DNA of 64,000 nucleotides, from positions 4,743,501 to 4,807,500 of the forward strand of contig NZ_LT629796.1 in assembly GCF_900106065.1 (NCBI RefSeq). The letters run 5' to 3'. The notes beneath the pieces are model-generated. The model did no database searches, was not told the DNA's origin, and saw nothing but the letters and a program-made list of their open reading frames with translations. Shown here in pieces: positions 60,377 through 64,000 of this stretch (position 1 is its first letter; each line of letters opens with the position of its first letter). Both the position numbers and the translations under genes were made by a program. This DNA is from Pseudomonas mandelii (GTDB lineage Bacteria > Pseudomonadota > Gammaproteobacteria > Pseudomonadales > Pseudomonadaceae).

Positions 60377-60607
60377 GTGCAAGATGTGGTGTTGAACGAC
60401 AAGATGAAGCGGGAAGCGGAGCGCCTTTTGGCGCAGATGGTGCGCGCTGACTCACTGATTGTGGCCGTGAAGGCCGGCGCTCGGGCGGAAGGTTTAATGC
60501 TTGGGATGGAAACGGTCGGTGCTTTACGCTCCGGCGACGCGGAACGGCTCTACCTCAATTTCGAGGCAGCATTGGAAGCACGGCTGAAGTTGCTAACCTC
60601 GAGTTAG
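60377..60607 (+). CDS. Small helical protein, paralogue of a frameshifted gene at 62.5 kb
   Basis: A 76-aa helical protein starting at GTG 60377 (AGAGGA eight bases upstream). The C-terminal half AEGLMLGMETVGALRSGDAE then RLYLNFEAALEARLKLL matches, nearly position by position, the C-terminal part encoded at 62465-62640 on the other strand. No family is recognised. Its stop abuts the convergent SRAP gene. Confidence 0.72.
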   Translation: MQDVVLNDKMKREAERLLAQMVRADSLIVAVKAGARAEGLMLGMETVGALRSGDAERLYLNFEAALEARLKLLTSS

Positions 60608-61311
60608 AACAAGCCATCACCCGGAGTCTCCGGCCCAATTGGTTTGATCAAATCAGGTCCTTGGTTGCGCACATTTCCGATTGAGCGGTCCACCTTGAAC
60701 CACTCGAACGCCTCGGTTGGCTCCCCCTGTAGCAGCACCATCTGTTCCGCACGCTCTTTGGGCGTGGCCGGATCCAGCCATTCGCGCGCCAGTTCTGGCG
60801 ACAGCGTCACCGGGCGCCGGTCGTGAATGTCCACCATGCCGCCAACGCTGTCGGCAGTAATGATCACAAAACCATCGTGTTCACCCGGCTCATGCTCGGC
60901 ATTCGGATATTGGCCAATGGCGGCGCAGAGGATCGGCGCTCGGTCGCGCCGACGGATGAGGTAAGGCTGTTTCTTCGGGCCACCTTCGTCCACCCATTCA
61001 AACCAGTTGTCGATCGCGATGATGGCCCGGTGGGGCCAGATCGCTCGGAAGAACGGCCCGTGGGCGACTTTCTCCACTCGGGCATTGATCGGCGCCGCAC
61101 GATCTTTGGCCCAGTGCGGTCGCCAGCTCCAACGCACCATGTCGGCGTGTAGCACGTTCTGCTCGAGGTGGAAGAGGGCGAGCTGAGTGGTCGGTGCGGC
61201 GTTGTAGCGTTCGAACGGCTGATCCCCCGTGTTATTGACCAGCGCACCCGGCATGCTCAACGCTGCGACGAAGTCATGAATGCCCCGGTACTGGGAAAGA
61301 CGTCCGCACAT
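60604..61311 (-). CDS. SRAP/YedK-type protein (abasic-site DNA crosslinking)
   Basis: A 235-aa member of the SOS-response-associated peptidase family (HMCES/YedK), which links covalently to abasic sites in single-stranded DNA through Cys2. The N-terminus is MCGR, PINARVEKV gives the conserved Asn and Glu, NWFEWVDEGG the core loop, and VDIHDRRPV the His. It follows the zinc-binding-motif gene by 22 bp on the same strand, so both probably share the LexA-like promoter at 62087. Confidence 0.92.
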   Translation of the reverse strand: MCGRLSQYRGIHDFVAALSMPGALVNNTGDQPFERYNAAPTTQLALFHLEQNVLHADMVRWSWRPHWAKDRAAPINARVEKVAHGPFFRAIWPHRAIIAIDNWFEWVDEGGPKKQPYLIRRRDRAPILCAAIGQYPNAEHEPGEHDGFVIITADSVGGMVDIHDRRPVTLSPELAREWLDPATPKERAEQMVLLQGEPTEAFEWFKVDRSIGNVRNQGPDLIKPIGPETPGDGLF

Positions 61312-61333
61312 AATTGCCCCCTTGGCCGTGTAT

Positions 61334-62062
61334 TCAGGATAGACCCGTGGTCATCGCCTTCGTTACAAACCCGTTTCCGCTGCAAGTCGGACAGTCGTCG
61401 CGCAGACCAAAATGATCCAGGCAGGTCGGGCAGGTGCAGAAGTTCGCCAGTTCAAGCAGGGGCCGGTGTTTTTCGAAGGCGCGCAGATGCTGGTTTTCCT
61501 GGGCGATTTGCGCCGTGTCGACCAGTACACGGTACAGGTCGGGATCATCGATCGGCTGGTAGGTCACACCCTCGACCACACGCTGCGTCTCAATCAGGTC
61601 ATACCGTCGTCCATCGGGCATAGTCAGCGTGAGCCCGATGATTCGCGCGCTGACTCCAGATGAATTAAACACTAGGTTCGCACCGCCGGCATCCGGATAG
61701 ATCTTGCCGTCGTAGCCAGACCGCTGAGGATCCGCGAGCGAACTGACGTCATAAAAAATGGAGCGGCCGATGCGACCGAATAAGTCGGTGGTGCCGCGTA
61801 ACACCACATCATAGGACGACGCCCCGCAGTAGCGCGGTGGCGCGTTAATCAGCTCTTCCACGGCGTGCCAGTAGGCGGCGTTCGCCAGCTCATCCATGTC
61901 GAACTGTTCGAGCGGGTCGACTAGACCCTCGGCGGCCAAGGTTTGGCTCATGGCGTGCAGGGTCTGGCGGTGTGCCTCCGGGTTCTGCATCCGGAATTCG
62001 TGGTTGTTGAGGGTCGAGCGCCACTGCTGCAGTCTCAGCGCTTTGGCCTGGTCGAAATTCAT
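61334..62062 (-). CDS. Hypothetical protein with C-terminal zinc-binding Cys cluster
   Basis: A 242-aa protein. The N-terminal part is helical (NFDQAKALRLQQWRSTLNNH). The middle is beta-rich and rich in Gly (SGYDGKIYPDAGGANLVFNS). The C-terminus has a DnaJ-like Cys cluster (NFCTCPTCLDHF, then CPTCSGNGF). ATG 62062 is preferred because the earlier ATG lies within the LexA-like promoter. It is the first gene of a probable SOS-controlled pair with the SRAP gene. Function unknown. Confidence 0.72.
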   Translation of the reverse strand: MNFDQAKALRLQQWRSTLNNHEFRMQNPEAHRQTLHAMSQTLAAEGLVDPLEQFDMDELANAAYWHAVEELINAPPRYCGASSYDVVLRGTTDLFGRIGRSIFYDVSSLADPQRSGYDGKIYPDAGGANLVFNSSGVSARIIGLTLTMPDGRRYDLIETQRVVEGVTYQPIDDPDLYRVLVDTAQIAQENQHLRAFEKHRPLLELANFCTCPTCLDHFGLRDDCPTCSGNGFVTKAMTTGLS

Positions 62063-62086
62063 GGGAACGGATTCGCTGTACAAATA

Positions 62087-62102
62087 CTGGTTGTATGTAC
62101 AG
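62087..62102. promoter_or_regulatory. LexA-box-like site upstream of the zinc-cluster/SRAP pair
   Basis: CTGGTTGTATGTACAG (reverse strand CTGTACATACAACCAG) fits CTG-N10-CAG with an AT-rich core. It lies 25 bp upstream of the start at 62062. Confidence 0.65.
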
Positions 62103-62219
62103 TAATCTAGCGCCGAGACTCAGGCGAGGGGGAGGCGACGAGCAGTCGCTATATGTCAGGGCGGTGCTGATTGTCCACGTCGTGGAACCGGCGATGCACA
62201 CTATATGGGCGCCTAGCGC

Positions 62220-62468
62220 TCACAACTCGACGGTGAATCCGCTGAGGCCCACGCCTTCGGCAAAACGTCCCACGGCGGTCAAGCTGGCCCAGGTGCGCAG
62301 GCGCTCACGCCGCGAGCGCACCGGCACCCAGCGCGCACCGCTGCCGCCCAGGCGGATCGACAAGCCCCAGGTGGGACCGCCGTCGACCTTGGCCACCAGG
62401 CATTCGCGCACCGCGTGCTGTTCGACCAAGGCGCGCAACACCTCCTCGTGGATGCCGTCGCCAATCAT
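62220..62468 (-). CDS. Small cargo protein (82 aa)
   Basis: An 82-aa protein: IGDGIHEEVLRALVEQHAVR, then GPTWGLSIRLGGSGARWVPV and LTAVGRFAEGVGLSGFTVEL. Its start overlaps the stop of the frameshifted gene upstream (ATGA). Similar sequences occur in Pseudomonas mobile elements, as far as I can recall, but I cannot name a function. Confidence 0.7.
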   Translation of the reverse strand: MIGDGIHEEVLRALVEQHAVRECLVAKVDGGPTWGLSIRLGGSGARWVPVRSRRERLRTWASLTAVGRFAEGVGLSGFTVEL

Positions 62469-62727
62469 CCGCCCAGCTCCGCCAGGCGCACCTGCAACGC
62501 CGCCTCAAAGACCATGTACAGCCGTTCATTCTCGCCCGGGTTCAGCGCGCGCAGGGTTTCGATACCCAGGGCAAACCCTTCGGCGCGATCCGCCGCGCGC
62601 CAGGCCTCGGTCTGGGTGCGCGCCTGCTCGATGGCGCCCCCAGTTTCAGCGCCTGGGCGCGGACGGCGTGCGGCAGGTTCAGCGCGGCCAGCGGGTCGTT
62701 TATTTCGTTGCCGTCACGGCCGCTCAT
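62465..62727 (-). pseudogene. Frameshifted paralogue of the 60377 gene
   Basis: The N-terminal frame (MSGRDGNEINDPLAALNLPH onward to ALKLG) breaks at a run of five C (62637-62641). The continuing frame encodes AIEQARTQTEAWRAADRAEG, FALGIETLRALNPGENERLY and MVFEAALQVRLAELGG. One extra C in the run would restore a full 87-aa protein. The second half is a clear paralogue of the protein at 60377. It could be a real mutation, phase variation or a homopolymer sequencing error. Confidence 0.75.
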
Positions 62728-63020
62728 GAGTGGATCGCCTGGGCTTGCGCCGTGAAGGCGGCCGCCTGCTCAGCACTCAAGGCGCCGTCTTTCACGAACT
62801 GTTGCAGCCAACGGTCCCATCCGTCGACCCCATCGGCGTCTTTGGTGGCCAGCTTCTTACCCATGGCATACAGCATTTGACGTTGCGCGGCCTTATTACG
62901 AATAGTCCCCTTCTTAAAGTCGAAGACACCCATTAAGGCCGTTGTCAGCGCGGCCTCTGCCGGGTGCTCAGCATGTAGCTCAGACATGCAGCGCTCGAGA
63001 ACTTCTTGCTCAATGGTCAT
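62724..63020 (-). CDS. Small helical cargo protein (98 aa)
   Basis: A 98-aa all-helical protein (TIEQEVLERCMSELHAEHPA, MLYAMGKKLATKDADGVDGW, DGALSAEQAAAFTAQAQAI). It heads a three-gene reverse operon, with ATGA overlaps through the frameshifted gene and the 82-aa gene. Not recognised. Confidence 0.7.
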   Translation of the reverse strand: MTIEQEVLERCMSELHAEHPAEAALTTALMGVFDFKKGTIRNKAAQRQMLYAMGKKLATKDADGVDGWDRWLQQFVKDGALSAEQAAAFTAQAQAIHS

Positions 63021-63118
63021 GCGCCCTTTCCTTTTCGAGTCATTGGCGGTCAGTGCGTAAAACCAGTGACCGGGGGGCTGGTCATCCAGTCTAGGGGGTG
63101 GTAGTGGCCGTGCCCACC

Positions 63119-63155
63119 CAAAAAGGCCCCCGCACCTGGTTTAGGTGTGGGGGCC
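63119..63155 (-). terminator. Strong terminator of the right-end HEPN gene
   Basis: Thirteen-base-pair GC-rich stem GGCCCCCGCACCT/AGGTGTGGGGGCC with a five-base loop. On the reverse strand it is followed by a run of T. It lies about 125 bp past the stop at 63281. Confidence 0.85.
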
Positions 63156-63280
63156 CGTTGAACATAAACGCCGTTCTATCTACCTGCCGTCAAGCGTCGC
63201 AATTGACCCAAAGTGATCCTTCGCTTTTGCCCACCTGATAAGGTTCCATAACCTGGCGATAGCGCAGCGAGGGGAAGGTG

Positions 63281-64000
63281 CTACTTCCCGCCACCCAACA
63301 TCAATTCAACCCAGAAATTGGGCGTCAACTCCCCGCCCCGAAAAATGACTTCCTTAATTGCACGCGCGCACAGTGGTAAGCCATCTTTGAGGGCAATTTC
63401 CGCTCGCGCTTCATCTTTTGTTCTTTTGGATAATTTGCCAGAGTGGGCAGCAGAAGATCGGCAGTCATAGAGATCGCGCAGCAGATAATAAATATCCTTA
63501 CGCTCAGTAAAGTCACGCCCTAAAAGCCATGCACCGCGGAGTCTAAGCGTTAACGAAAGCTGGGCGGTATCCTCAAGCCCCGCAAGTAACAACGACTCCA
63601 TCGCCACGCCCAGGTCAATTGCTCGATCCACCAAGTTATCATGACGGGCAGCTTCATTAATGCGATGAATCGGCACCTCAAGTTTTTCTCGCTTTGCCTT
63701 TGGCAACGCAAAGTAGAGGGCAAGTGTTTTTTTAAATTCCTCTAATTCATCTAAAGTAACATCATGCACTTGACCGATGCCGGCCTCTTGATATTTTGAT
63801 TGCCAACTGCGACCAGTGACTCCATAAAGAAAGGAGCCTTCTTGCAATTCCGAATAGCTTCGGCGGTTAATTACGATAGATGGCGAGATGATAGTAAGCA
63901 ATTCCGATATATGCTTTAAATAGTTCATCTCATCAAGATCAAACATTTGACACGCAGGATCGTCATGGTCAAAAAATTTTGGCCGCACGCTAGTAAGACG
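63281..64000 (-). CDS. HEPN-domain protein (partial at window end)
   Basis: At least 235 aa. The C-terminal part is an Apea-type HEPN domain: AIDLGVAMESLLLAG, LTLRLRGAWLLGRDF, then IYYLLRDLYDCRSSAAHSGK with R-x4-H (Arg 177-His 182 counted from the GTG at 63988). The frame is open to the window edge, so that GTG need not be the true start and the gene is probably longer. The sequence is AT-richer than the tail genes. It resembles the HEPN end of the protein at 30851 and is likely RNase-type defence cargo, by inference. Confidence 0.72.
   Translation of the reverse strand, partial: RLTSVRPKFFDHDDPACQMFDLDEMNYLKHISELLTIISPSIVINRRSYSELQEGSFLYGVTGRSWQSKYQEAGIGQVHDVTLDELEEFKKTLALYFALPKAKREKLEVPIHRINEAARHDNLVDRAIDLGVAMESLLLAGLEDTAQLSLTLRLRGAWLLGRDFTERKDIYYLLRDLYDCRSSAAHSGKLSKRTKDEARAEIALKDGLPLCARAIKEVIFRGGELTPNFWVELMLGGGK

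Larger units (their letters stand above)
25000..63060. mobile_element. Prophage, myovirus type, integrated at the dusA 5' end
   Basis: A continuous set of phage modules: integrase, early regulation, repressor/cro/cII, replication, holin, lambda-type terminase-portal-protease-capsid, P2-type contractile tail, lysis and late cargo. All expected virion genes are present without obvious damage, so it may be functional. The left end lies between about 24860 and 25070, beside dusA. The right end is not proven: cargo continues to at least 63020 and may run past the window. Confidence 0.75.

Noticed and set aside
25000..63060. Tail-only bacteriocin (R-type pyocin) instead of a phage
   Set aside because: PrtN-type control suggested it, but terminase, portal, protease, capsid, integrase and primase genes are all present and appear intact.
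63021..63280. tRNA gene as an attachment site at the right end
   Set aside because: No cloverleaf could be folded; the strong hairpin there is a terminator for the reverse HEPN gene.

Overview
The window looks like a chromosome segment of a Pseudomonas from the fluorescens lineage. The reasons are moderately high GC, Pseudomonas-type GalU, GalE, UppP and DusA proteins, and a prophage whose regulation resembles pyocins. This assignment is inference from protein similarity read by eye. No rRNA, tRNA or CRISPR array was recognised.

Positions 1-18.5 kb are an exopolysaccharide locus. A forward operon encodes a Wzc-type tyrosine autokinase, a GT4 glycosyltransferase, a pyruvyltransferase-like protein, a Wzx-type flippase, a Wzy-like multi-span membrane protein, an acyltransferase-3 protein and an SGNH hydrolase. 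Next come galU with a small standalone phosphohexomutase C-terminal domain (reverse) and galE (forward). A second forward operon is a complete gfcA/Wza/gfcB/gfcC/gfcD (yjbEFGH-like) export set. A reverse undecaprenyl-phosphate sugar-1-phosphate transferase, the priming enzyme, closes the locus. The parts cover sugar-nucleotide supply, priming, assembly, decoration, flipping and export.

Positions 18.9-22.6 kb hold a reverse regulatory operon: an OmpR-type regulator with an atypical N-terminus, a degenerate EAL-like protein, and a second receiver-like/OmpR regulator. The last is split by a complete ISL3-family insertion sequence with 24-bp perfect inverted repeats and an 8-bp target duplication. 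uppP and dusA follow.

From about 25 kb to at least 63 kb lies a large myovirus-type prophage next to the 5' end of dusA. It contains: a tyrosine integrase; an McrA-like HNH protein; a leftward early operon of tiny overlapping genes with two PrtN-family activators and a KilAC-like protein; a HEPN-domain protein; a LexA-like CI repressor with divergent cro; cII; a DksA-like zinc finger; a TOPRIM/VirE primase-helicase; a repeat-rich non-coding segment; holin; lambda-type packaging and head genes; P2-type tail genes; GH19 endolysin with nested Rz/Rz1; and a right-end cargo region (DNA adenine methylase, SRAP protein, zinc-binding protein, small paralogous genes and a second HEPN protein).

The regulation reads as one circuit. 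DNA damage would inactivate the self-cleaving repressor. That would free GTTGAT-type operators shared by the cro and early promoters, so PrtN-family activators are made. These could act at an 11-bp tandem-repeat array, resembling pyocin P boxes, just upstream of the lysis/packaging/structural genes. Two LexA-box-like sites independently precede right-end cargo genes. The two HEPN proteins and the HNH protein are the best candidates for anti-phage cargo.
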